51,632 nucleotides of DNA. Origin: Photobacterium aquimaris (GTDB lineage Bacteria; Pseudomonadota; Gammaproteobacteria; Enterobacterales; Vibrionaceae). The notes under the pieces are model-generated. The model saw only the letters and a list, made by a program, of their open reading frames with translations, made no database searches and was not told the origin of the DNA. Made by a program: the position numbers and the translations under genes. Positions 27,352 to 34,867 of this stretch are shown piece by piece; within the stretch, counting starts at the first letter, position 1, and every line of letters starts with the position of its first letter. The stretch spans positions 85,913 to 137,544 of the forward strand of contig NZ_MSCC01000005.1 in NCBI RefSeq assembly GCF_002954455.1. Direction: 5' to 3'.

Positions 27352-27804
27352 TTAGTCGTGGTTTGCTTGCTGGCATTTATGACAAATACCATGGCTTTCA
27401 ATTACGTGATGCTTGCTCGTAAAACCATATTGCTCTGATTTTATACGTAACAGCTTTGCTAGTTCATCATCGTGGGTTTCTTCAACAAATCCACATTTAT
27501 CACAAATTAATAATTGTGAGCAATGCTCTGCATGACCGAGTACACAACAAGCAATATAGCTATTGGTTGACTCGACTTTATGCACAAACCCTTGTGCTAA
27601 TAGAAAATCTAACGCGCGATAAACCGTTGGTGGCTTAGCTTGGGGTTCTGATGCTTTAAGTAAATCAAGTAACTCATAAGCGCTAATAGAACTATGATGA
27701 TTAATGATCAGTGCCAGTACTTTTAAGCGCTGGGGTGTCATTCTTACCCCGCGTTGATCACAGAGCAGTTGTGCTTTGGCTAGCAGTTGAGTTTGAACCG
27801 TCAT
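27352..27804 (-). CDS. zur: Zinc uptake regulator Zur (Fur family)
   Basis: Zinc-sensing repressor of zinc import genes. The winged-helix DNA-binding domain contains RMTPQRLKVL and KPPTVYRALDFL. The C-terminal part has the structural zinc pairs CDKC and CHKC and a His-containing regulatory site (HAEHC, TSKHHVIESHG). At 150 residues it has Zur length. A Zur rather than Fur assignment rests on the N-terminus and the spacing of the cysteine pairs. The neighbouring genes give no zinc uptake system. Confidence 0.88.
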   Translation of the reverse strand: MTVQTQLLAKAQLLCDQRGVRMTPQRLKVLALIINHHSSISAYELLDLLKASEPQAKPPTVYRALDFLLAQGFVHKVESTNSYIACCVLGHAEHCSQLLICDKCGFVEETHDDELAKLLRIKSEQYGFTSKHHVIESHGICHKCQQANHD

Positions 27805-28041
27805 AGAGCCTCAAAAAAACGTCATTATGTTGTTATTTTATCACAGCTATTTGAAAACATACTCACACTTAGTATTCAATAGCGATGATGAAAGAGGTTA
27901 CGTGTTAATGATCACGTTATCATCAATGATGATCGTCATAGTGGCTTATAAAGATACTTACAATGGCTATGTCGCGGGCGCTGGATAGCGGTAGTGAAAG
28001 TGTACCGTCATCCTAAGGTAACCGCACACTGATTAAGAGGA

Positions 28042-28281
28042 TTATTTTAATTGCTGAAGGTGCTCACTAATAGCAACCATGACATTGTTAATGTTAACTG
28101 TCAGAGATTGATTAGTTTTTGGATACCATAGTCCAACCTCATCATTGTCATTGAGAGTGATGATCAGCTTGGAACCAGCCTTTAATGCTCGATTGTGTTG
28201 ATGCTTTATTTTGCTATGACTGAGATCTGTTAGAACTTGTAGTTTAGGCAATTGATGACGAATATTATAGGCAACCAGCAA
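28042..28281 (-). pseudogene. Histidyl-tRNA-synthetase-like anticodon-binding domain fragment
   Basis: The 79-residue frame resembles the end of HisRS. NIRHQLPKLQVLTD followed by KIKHQHNRALKAGSKLIITL aligns with the family pattern LRDELPGVKLMTN, KKQFARADKWGARVAVVL, and ends with NVMVAISEHLQQL like the last HisRS helix. It starts mid-domain: the first strand is missing, the only start is a TTG, and an in-frame stop lies five codons upstream. This is what a severed 3' end would look like. Its 5' end meets the 5' end of the next entry on the other strand at base 28281. Confidence 0.7.
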
Positions 28282-28874
28282 TGCATTACCAAGTAGCTAT
28301 AGAAGCGTTTGGATGGAGTAATGATGCCATTGTGGAGGAGCAATTACAGTTACAATACGAATTCTTTAAAGTACTCGCGCTTGAGAAAGAAGTAGAATTG
28401 CGGATCAACTTCATTGGCAGTCTGAGTGAGTTCTCGTGTTTTCGAAATGCGCTAACAGCTTACTTTCAACCATTTAGTATTCTATTGGATAGTCAACGCC
28501 AAGCATGGTTATCCACGACACCTGAAAAACTGTTAGTTGATTATCCAATAGAACTTAAGCCAGTTATTACCTAAGCATCTAAGTTGAATCAGTTTTTGGC
28601 AGAGACTGCTGTCGAGCGATTTCAACAACTGCAACAACTTCTTAATAATATGGGAGTACCTTATATTGTTACGCCAAATCTTTACCCTGCTTCACACTAT
28701 TCTGACCTGTTGTTTGAGTGGCATAGCGAGCGTATTGCACCACATAGTTTATTGTGCCGTGGCGGTCGTTATGATGAATTTATTAATCTAGAATTAATCT
28801 GTAAACAACAGCATGAGGCGGGGTTATCGCTTGATACTATTCGTGGTCGTATATCGCATTTAATTCAGCGTTAA
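28281..28874 (+). pseudogene. Histidyl-tRNA-synthetase-like central fragment with an in-frame stop
   Basis: Two frames, 28281-28574 and 28584-28874, are in the same register and are separated by one TAA (28572-28574). Read through it, the product aligns in order with the middle of HisRS: IEAFGWSNDAIVEEQL, VELRINFIGSL (family VTLELNSIGSL), VERFQQLQQLLNNMGVPY, LLFEW and CRGGRYDEF (family CAGGRYDGL). The histidine motif RGLDYY is replaced by PASHYS. Motifs 1 and 2 and the anticodon domain are absent here. Either this is a decayed paralog with a nonsense mutation or two small proteins; the lack of a good ribosome-binding site before 28584 favours decay. Confidence 0.7.
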
Positions 28875-28962
28875 TGTTTACTTGATGAGGGCTATGAACA
28901 TCATACAAATAGTCTTTATTATCGGATTATAAAAACTAATGACTAAGTAGTATTTTTTTCAT

Positions 28963-28990
28963 TTCTCAACCAATGCAAAATACCTATAAT
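28963..28990 (+). promoter_or_regulatory. Sigma-70 promoter of a small-ORF transcript
   Basis: TTCTCA (28963-28968), a 16-base spacer and a perfect TATAAT (28985-28990). It points to a start near 28996-28998, where the transcript would begin with a base-paired leader. Confidence 0.65.
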
Positions 28991-29078
28991 GACGCCCATC
29001 GAAACGTGACCGATGCCTTAAATATTTAGAAATTAGGCGATGGTTATACATAAACAGCTTAATCTTTAAGGTAGAAAA

Positions 29079-29162
29079 ATGACTGGTATCATTAATAAAA
29101 TCGTTGCTCTTTACACGCCTGTATTCTCTTCAATGTACAAAAGCGGTAACATGACTAAGTAA
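29079..29162 (+). CDS. Small ORF of 27 residues, unknown function
   Basis: I do not recognise this peptide. It starts MTGIINKIVALYTP and ends KSGNMTK, with a short hydrophobic stretch (IINKIVALYTPVFSSMY) and a basic, polar end. AAGG (29068-29071) is 7 bases before the ATG. A promoter with perfect TATAAT lies about 90 bases upstream and a strong terminator about 55 bases downstream, with no other gene between, so it forms its own unit of about 250 bases. It could be a small membrane-associated protein, or a coding small RNA; a leader peptide is unlikely because no gene follows before the terminator. Confidence 0.55.
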   Translation: MTGIINKIVALYTPVFSSMYKSGNMTK

Positions 29163-29215
29163 CGTTTTTGTTGTTAGCCAAAGCATTGCTCTGACGTTAA
29201 CAAGAATTCCGATAA

Positions 29216-29249
29216 GGCCTTGAACAAACTATTGTTCAAGGTCTTTTTT
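29216..29249 (+). terminator. Intrinsic terminator of the small-ORF transcript
   Basis: The stem CCTTGAACAA (29218-29227) / TTGTTCAAGG (29232-29241), extended by two more pairs, has a 4-base loop and is followed by six T. Confidence 0.92.
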
Positions 29250-29551
29250 GTTATTAAAAATCCTATACCACCCTCTGTATTATTTTATAAAGCTTAGCGC
29301 TCACACTGTTTGATAATCCATTCATTATTATCGAGTTGCTACACATGTGGTTACATTTTATTGAAGGTATTAATGTTATTTAGGTACTGTCATTCAGGCT
29401 CGGGCAAGATAACTAATAGTCTTATAATTCATTAAGTTGCGGTACAGTTAACCTATTTTAGTTTATGAATGACAAATAAATTCAACGCTCAAAACACGTT
29501 GTAAGATATTTATTTATAAGCGGTGTTACCGTAAACAAAAGGGATTAACTA
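29250..29551. other. Non-coding stretch before the beta-barrel gene
   Basis: About 300 bases, AT-rich, with no convincing ORF. A TATAAT at 29423-29428 could be a -10 element for the gene at 29552, but I see no good -35 for it. Confidence 0.4.
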
Positions 29552-30106
29552 ATGAAAAAAAGTTTATTAGCAGTGGTATTATTTTCGAGTGCATTATCAT
29601 CAAATGTGATGGCGCAAAGTAATATAGATAGCTTTATTGGCGGCGGTATAGGTTACCAGACAGATACTTTTAAAGGCGATGCAAAAAAACATAGTGAGGA
29701 TGCCAGTTATCAATTACGTGCCGGTGTTATCATTAATGACCACCATCGTTTGAGTGCGACATATGGTTATAAAAAAGATCGTTACTCGATTGAGGATGCT
29801 AAAGTAAAACATACTCAAAATCTCTTCTTAGCTTCTTATGACTATTTGATGCCTGTCACTTCTACAATTAACCTTTTTGCGGGCCCGTCAATGGGAGTTT
29901 CACATGATCGAATCTCATACTCTAATGCTGGTGCACAAAGTGCGACTGATTTTGTTTGGGGGGGGCAAGTAGGTGCAAATATCCAATTGACGAATACTAT
30001 CTCAAGCGATTTAACCTACCGTTATTTAGATCAAAACTATAACCAAGCCAATACACGTCTAAAAGCAACTGAACAAGTTGTATGGTCTGTTGATTATAAA
30101 TTTTAG
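29552..30106 (+). CDS. Outer-membrane beta-barrel protein (OmpW/OmpX-like size)
   Basis: A probable porin-like or structural eight-stranded barrel. The signal peptide MKKSLLAVVLFSSALSSNVMA ends near residue 21. The mature part alternates short strands with turns (GGGIGYQTD, YQLRAGVIINDHHRLSATYGY, LFLASYDYLMPV, INLFAGPSMGVSH) and ends in the outer-membrane sorting pattern WSVDYKF. At 184 residues it fits the OMP_b-brl group. No ligand or function can be named. It has its own terminator and no operon partner. Confidence 0.75.
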   Translation: MKKSLLAVVLFSSALSSNVMAQSNIDSFIGGGIGYQTDTFKGDAKKHSEDASYQLRAGVIINDHHRLSATYGYKKDRYSIEDAKVKHTQNLFLASYDYLMPVTSTINLFAGPSMGVSHDRISYSNAGAQSATDFVWGGQVGANIQLTNTISSDLTYRYLDQNYNQANTRLKATEQVVWSVDYKF

Positions 30107-30129
30107 TTACTAAAGTAAAATAAATTTTT

Positions 30130-30168
30130 GCGTTCGAAACTCTATCCGTGAGTTTCGAGCGCTTTTTT
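30130..30168 (+). terminator. Intrinsic terminator after the beta-barrel gene
   Basis: The stem GCGTTCGAAACTC / GAGTTTCGAGCGC (one G-T pair) with a 7-base loop is followed by six T. Confidence 0.92.
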
Positions 30169-30367
30169 GGTTTAGGGTAACAATGGTGGCAGTAGCTATT
30201 TTAAGGTAGAATCCGCGCCTCAAACGATATTTTAGGACAGTTCGTGTTTCCTAAATTGTCCCTCATCCGTTTCTAATTGCTAAAAAAAGCCTAAATAGGA
30301 TGAGTATATTGCAATACCCGTAAGTGGTATTTGCCATAACCACTTAATATGTAAGGAATATTGTAGT

Positions 30368-31348
30368 ATGTATCCTACCGCTCGTTTTTCCGTCGCTCCC
30401 ATGCTGGATTGGACTGACCGTCATTGCCGTTACTTTCATCGCTTAATGAGCAAAGAAGCATTGTTGTACACTGAAATGGTAACAACAGGTGCGATCATTC
30501 ATGGTAAAGGTGATTTCTTAGCGTATAACGAAGAAGAGCATCCATTAGCGTTACAACTGGGTGGCTCAAATCCAGTCGATCTTGCGCGTTGTGCTAAGTT
30601 AGCTGCTGAGCGTGGTTATAATGAAATTAACTTAAACGTTGGTTGTCCATCTGATCGCGTCCAAAATGGTATGTTTGGTGCTTGCTTGATGGGTGAAGCA
30701 GATCTTGTGGCACAATGTGTGGCTGCGATGCGTGAAGTCGTTGATATTCCTGTTACCGTAAAAACCCGTATTGGTATTGATGATCAAGATTCGTATGAGT
30801 TTTTAACCCATTTTATTCAAACGGTATCAGAGAAAGGCGGTTGTGATAACTTTACTATTCACGCCCGTAAAGCTTGGTTAAAAGGCTTAAGTCCAAAAGA
30901 AAACCGTGAAATTCCTGAACTGGATTACCCACGTGTTTATCAATTAAAGCAAGATTTTCCACAGCTGACGATGGCAATCAATGGTGGCATTAAAACTTTT
31001 GAAGAAATGGAACAGCACCTACAGCATCTTGATGGTGTGATGGTCGGTCGTGAAGCATACCAAAGCCCATACTTAATGGCAGAGGTTGATCAGCGTTTAT
31101 TTGGTAGCGACCGCCCTGTAATGAAACGTCGCGAAGTAGTTGAGGCGATGTATCCTTATATCGAGCGCCAACTAGCGAATGGTTCATATTTAGGCCATAT
31201 TACCCGCCACATGTTGGGTTTATTTCAAAGTATGCCTGGTGCTCGCCAATGGCGTCGTTATATCAGTGAGAATGCCCATAAGCCAGGGGCTGGTATTGAA
31301 GTGGTGCAACAAGCGTTAGCAAAAATTCCCGCTGAATTGGATGTGTAG
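30368..31348 (+). CDS. dusA: tRNA-dihydrouridine(20/20a) synthase DusA
   Basis: FMN enzyme that reduces uridines 20 and 20a in the D-loop of tRNA. The TIM-barrel N-terminus reads RFSVAPMLDWTDRHCRYFHR. The catalytic cysteine lies in the loop NVGCPSDRVQNGMFGACLM, and FTIHARKAWLKGLSPKENRE is DusA-specific. The length of 326 residues is typical. It follows zur in many Vibrionaceae; here the relic, small ORF and barrel gene intervene. Confidence 0.96.
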   Translation: MYPTARFSVAPMLDWTDRHCRYFHRLMSKEALLYTEMVTTGAIIHGKGDFLAYNEEEHPLALQLGGSNPVDLARCAKLAAERGYNEINLNVGCPSDRVQNGMFGACLMGEADLVAQCVAAMREVVDIPVTVKTRIGIDDQDSYEFLTHFIQTVSEKGGCDNFTIHARKAWLKGLSPKENREIPELDYPRVYQLKQDFPQLTMAINGGIKTFEEMEQHLQHLDGVMVGREAYQSPYLMAEVDQRLFGSDRPVMKRREVVEAMYPYIERQLANGSYLGHITRHMLGLFQSMPGARQWRRYISENAHKPGAGIEVVQQALAKIPAELDV

Positions 31349-31408
31349 CGATATAGATTGATGTGGTGAATTTTACGAGTGTAAGGTGAAATTGACTAAT
31401 AAATGGTA

Positions 31409-31440
31409 AACGCCAATATTTGATATATTGGCGTTTTTTT
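31409..31440 (+). terminator. Intrinsic terminator after dusA
   Basis: The stem AACGCCAATAT / ATATTGGCGTT with a 5-base loop is followed by a run of T. Confidence 0.93.
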
Positions 31441-31477
31441 ATACCTATGAAAAATAAGTAAAATAATTAATTTAGAG

Positions 31478-31494
31478 TTGGCGTGAATTGTGCA
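31478..31494 (+). promoter_or_regulatory. Sigma-54 promoter of pspG
   Basis: TTGGCGTGAATTGTGCA carries GG (31480-31481) and GC (31492-31493) with exactly 10 bases between, the -24/-12 pattern of RpoN promoters (TGGCAC-N5-TTGC). In E. coli pspG is a PspF/sigma-54 target, so site and gene agree. Confidence 0.85.
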
Positions 31495-31565
31495 CTATTG
31501 TAAGTAATAATAAATTCAGCACTGTGGTTGTATGTGAATGACACAGTAAAAGAAAAGGATAATCT

Positions 31566-31799
31566 ATGTTTGAGTTTCTGTTTTTAGTCGCTTTTACCTT
31601 GGTGTTGGTATTTACCGGTGTCAGTCTGATTGGGTTATTGATAGCTGTTGCTGCGGGGTTTGCCGTTATGGCAGTTGTCGGAATGTTAGGCTTGGTATTT
31701 AAACTGCTACCATGGATCATTGTTATTGCATTAGGGATTTGGTTTTTCCGTGAGCGTAACGCTGATAAACAGCAGGCGTCACGTCATCGTCGCTATTAA
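31566..31799 (+). CDS. pspG: Envelope stress response protein PspG
   Basis: Small inner-membrane effector of the phage-shock response. The 77-residue product has two or three hydrophobic segments with the PspG signatures VFTGVSLIGLLIA and VVGMLGLVFKLLPWIIV, and a basic tail ending RHRRY. The sigma-54 promoter 72 bases upstream supports the assignment. No pspF or pspABC is in the window, so regulation is in trans. Confidence 0.92.
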   Translation: MFEFLFLVAFTLVLVFTGVSLIGLLIAVAAGFAVMAVVGMLGLVFKLLPWIIVIALGIWFFRERNADKQQASRHRRY

Positions 31800-31886
31800 C
31801 TGCGATTGATTGCAGAGTTTTTATACGGCTTCTGATATAATTTTGTGCGATTAATTACATAAAATGATAAAGAGCGGAGACTCGAC

Positions 31887-32513
31887 ATGAAAAAAGTGGT
31901 GCTTTCAATTGCAGCAGCAATGACGCTAGCTGCAGCCCTTCCAGCCCAAGCTGATACCTTATTAGGTGTTAAAGTGGGTGCGGATGCATGGTTTACAAAT
32001 GCAAAAGTAAATGGTCATAAAAGTGATGATACCTCAACATCTTATTACGCATCTTTTGAGCACTTTATTCCGTTAGTGCCAAATGTAATGGTGCGTTATA
32101 ACGATATTGATACTGGTAATGTGAATTTTGAGCAAAGTGATTTTACCGCTTACTATGAAATTCTTGATAATGACTTAGTCGCACTTGATTTGGGTGTAAC
32201 AATGACTAAGTTTGCTGGTGTTAAAATTCAGCATCAGAACAGCTTTAGTGATTGGCAGCCAACAGTTTATGCTGCTGCCGAGTTAGGTATTCCCGCAACA
32301 CCACTTGCAGTATTTGCCCAAGCTAATGCAGGTAAATATGACGGTACGCGTTTGTTTGATGGTCAAGCAGGTGTGAAATACACCTTAGGTTTGGTTGCTG
32401 CTGATCTTAATCTTCGTGCAGGCTACCGTATGATGGATTATGACTTTAAGAAATCCAATTCAAGTGATGTTGAGCTTAATGGATGGTTTGCTGGCGTAGA
32501 AGTTGATTTTTAA
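31887..32513 (+). CDS. TIGR04219-type outer-membrane beta-barrel protein
   Basis: A signal peptide (KKVVLSIAAAMTLAAALPAQA, ending near residue 22) leads into a barrel with strands such as TLLGVKVGADAWFTNAKVNG, YYASFEHFIPLVPNVMVRY and a final GWFAGVEVDF. The pattern fits the TIGR04219 group found in Vibrio and relatives, whose function is unknown. It lies 87 bases after pspG; a shared envelope-stress link is possible but not shown. A terminator follows. Confidence 0.78.
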   Translation: MKKVVLSIAAAMTLAAALPAQADTLLGVKVGADAWFTNAKVNGHKSDDTSTSYYASFEHFIPLVPNVMVRYNDIDTGNVNFEQSDFTAYYEILDNDLVALDLGVTMTKFAGVKIQHQNSFSDWQPTVYAAAELGIPATPLAVFAQANAGKYDGTRLFDGQAGVKYTLGLVAADLNLRAGYRMMDYDFKKSNSSDVELNGWFAGVEVDF

Positions 32514-32548
32514 TTAACTGTTAAACAATATTCTGTGATCCAGTTATA

Positions 32549-32575
32549 AAACCACGATTTTATCGTGGTTTTTTT
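32549..32575 (+). terminator. Intrinsic terminator after the TIGR04219-type gene
   Basis: The perfect stem AAACCACGAT / ATCGTGGTTT with a 3-base loop is followed by T. Confidence 0.9.
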
Positions 32576-32656
32576 ATTGGCGCTAATTGGTTTTATGTAC
32601 CACCTTTAAAGGTAAGTAAACTGATTAGATAATATCGGTATTAGGGGGAGTAAGTG

Positions 32657-32887
32657 ATGACATTAACTGAATTGAAACACCTATATGCTCGCCAAGATCT
32701 TGTTGAAGCACTGGTCGAGCCATCGATTAATAGCGGTTATATTGTTGAATTTCGTCACCGTGGTGGTGGTTTAGTACCGTTAACAGATATCACAGGTAGT
32801 GAGCAATGCTATGGTGATGTTGATAGTGCCACGCAACAGGCGTTTAATGTTGGTTTTAAACAGGTTAGAATCGCTGACGAATATTAA
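32657..32887 (+). CDS. Small conserved-type protein of unknown function
   Basis: I do not recognise this 76-residue protein. It is soluble and mixed alpha/beta in look: an N-terminal helix (TLTELKHLYARQDLVEALVEP), then YIVEFRHRGGGLVPLTDITG and a C-terminal QQAFNVGFKQVRIADEY. The strong AGGGGGA at 32643-32649 sits 7 bases before ATG 32657, which I prefer over GTG 32654. It is flanked by terminators on both sides, so it is transcribed alone just before the cysJ operon. Confidence 0.7.
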   Translation: MTLTELKHLYARQDLVEALVEPSINSGYIVEFRHRGGGLVPLTDITGSEQCYGDVDSATQQAFNVGFKQVRIADEY

Positions 32888-32911
32888 ATCCTATCTATTC
32901 CCCCTGATTTA

Positions 32912-32945
32912 AAAACCAAATAGTGTTATCACTGTTTGGTTTTTT
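32912..32945 (+). terminator. Intrinsic terminator before cysJ
   Basis: The stem AAAACCAAATAGTG / CACTGTTTGGTTTT (one G-T pair) with loop TTAT is followed by T. Confidence 0.9.
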
Positions 32946-33052
32946 GTGCGATTAACCTTACAAATGGTTATAAAACATTCTTATCTATTCTTTCTTGTTA
33001 TTAGTTTAAATAGCTACTCTAACATAACGCAATGAATAGGGATCGTCGTGCT

Positions 33053-34867
33053 ATGTCAATCAATCAACTATCAGCTTTAGCTAGCCCACTTAATGATCAA
33101 CAGATAGATCAACTTAAGTTAGCTGCTGCAGAATCATCACCACAACAGCTGGCTTGGATCAGTGGTTATTTTTGGGGCTTGAGCCAATCTCAATCGCCCG
33201 CAACAGCAGCTGCTCCTGCGTCAAATGTACTTGCAGTAGCTAAGCCTGCCGGCCAATTAACCATTATTTATGCCTCACAAACAGGCAATGCCAAAGGGGT
33301 TGCTGAAGCGTTACAACAACAAGCTCAAGCACAAGATATCGCTGTTAAGCTGGTTTCTGCCGGTGATTTTAAAGGTAAAAATCTCACTAAAGAAACCCAT
33401 GTCATCATTGTTGCCTCAACACATGGAGAAGGTGAGGCCCCTGATGATGCAATTGAGTTACATGAATTTTTACAATCAAAGAAAGCCCCTAAATTACCAG
33501 ACTTACATTATGCCGTTATTGGTTTAGGGGATTCGAGTTATGAGTTTTTCTGCCAAACGGCAAAAGATTTTGATCAATATCTAGCGAAATTAGGTGCTCA
33601 GCCAATGCTAGAGCGATTAGATTGTGATGTTGATTATGATGCTGCGGCAGCTGAATGGCAGTTGCAGGTATTGGAAAAAACCCAGCAAACGTTATCAACC
33701 GCTGAAGCTGAAGTGGTGCAACTACCTGTAGGCCAGCATCAAGCAGCTACTACGGTTTATAATAAACACCACCCATTTAGTGCCAGTTTATCGGTTAGTC
33801 AAAAAATCACTGGCCGTGGCTCAGACAAAGATGTACGTCATATTGAGATTGACTTAGAAGAGTCAGGATTAACTTACCAACCCGGTGATGCGTTAGGAGT
33901 GTGGTTTGAAAATGATCCACAATTGGCAGATACCATTTTAGCCAAACTTGGCTTAGAAGCAGATACTTCAGTCGATATAGATGGCGGCACTTTAAGCCTT
34001 CGTGATGCACTAATTACTAAATATGAAATTACCGCATCAAATCCACAGTTTGTAACTAAATATGCCGAGCTTTCAGGTAGTAAAAAGTTACAAAAGCTGG
34101 TGGCTGATCGTGAAAAGTTGCGCGAGTATGCTGCCAAAACTCAAATCATTGATGTACTCGCTGAGAAGAAAACTGCCTTAACTGCAGAGCAATTAATCGG
34201 TTTATTACGCCGCTTAACGCCACGTTTATATTCTATTGCCTCAAGCCAACAAGAAGTGGGTGAAGAAGTGCATTTAACCGTTGGTGTGGTTGAATTTGAA
34301 AAAGCGGATGAGCCGCGACAAGGTGGCGCATCAAGCTTTTTAGCCCAGCGCTTAGAACAAGGTGGTGCAGTGAAAGTGTTTGTTGAAGCCAACAATAACT
34401 TTAAATTGCCTGTCGATGATTATACGCCTGTAATAATGATTGGTCCGGGAACCGGTATTGCACCGTTCCGTGCCTTTGTTCAAGAGCGTGAAAACCGTGA
34501 AGCAAGTGGTAAGAATTGGTTATTTTTTGGTGATAGAACCTTTACTGAAGATTTTCTCTATCAAGTTGAGTGGCAAAAATATTTAAAATCTGGGGTTGTG
34601 ACTCAAATGGATGTGGCCTTTAGTCGTGATCAAGCTGAGAAGGTGTATGTTCAGCAACGTATTTTAGAGCAAGCAGCACAGGTATGGCAGTGGTTACAAC
34701 AAGGCGCACATGTTTATGTGTGTGGTGATGCAACTCACATGGCAAAAGATGTTCATCAAGCATTGTTAACTGTGATTGAGCAACAAGGGAATAAAACGCG
34801 CGAGCAAGCTGAGCAGTATCTCAATGAGCTGCGTAAAACTAAGCGCTATCAAAGGGATGTGTACTAA
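33053..34867 (+). CDS. cysJ: Sulfite reductase [NADPH] flavoprotein, alpha subunit
   Basis: Passes electrons from NADPH through FAD and FMN to CysI. A flavodoxin domain (IIYASQTGNAKGVAEAL; ASTHGEGEAPDDA; GLGDSSYEFFCQTAKDFD) is followed by a ferredoxin-reductase module with RLYSIASSQ, GPGTGIAPFRAF and the C-terminal VYVCGDATHMAKDV. I chose ATG 33053 (604 residues), whose N-terminus aligns with the family. An ATG at 33032 is in frame but has no ribosome-binding site. The stop overlaps the cysI start by one base. Confidence 0.95.
   Translation: MSINQLSALASPLNDQQIDQLKLAAAESSPQQLAWISGYFWGLSQSQSPATAAAPASNVLAVAKPAGQLTIIYASQTGNAKGVAEALQQQAQAQDIAVKLVSAGDFKGKNLTKETHVIIVASTHGEGEAPDDAIELHEFLQSKKAPKLPDLHYAVIGLGDSSYEFFCQTAKDFDQYLAKLGAQPMLERLDCDVDYDAAAAEWQLQVLEKTQQTLSTAEAEVVQLPVGQHQAATTVYNKHHPFSASLSVSQKITGRGSDKDVRHIEIDLEESGLTYQPGDALGVWFENDPQLADTILAKLGLEADTSVDIDGGTLSLRDALITKYEITASNPQFVTKYAELSGSKKLQKLVADREKLREYAAKTQIIDVLAEKKTALTAEQLIGLLRRLTPRLYSIASSQQEVGEEVHLTVGVVEFEKADEPRQGGASSFLAQRLEQGGAVKVFVEANNNFKLPVDDYTPVIMIGPGTGIAPFRAFVQERENREASGKNWLFFGDRTFTEDFLYQVEWQKYLKSGVVTQMDVAFSRDQAEKVYVQQRILEQAAQVWQWLQQGAHVYVCGDATHMAKDVHQALLTVIEQQGNKTREQAEQYLNELRKTKRYQRDVY

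Noticed and set aside
28505..28513. DnaA-box-like TTATCCACG inside the HisRS-like fragment
   Set aside because: Single near-match within former coding DNA; no cluster around it.
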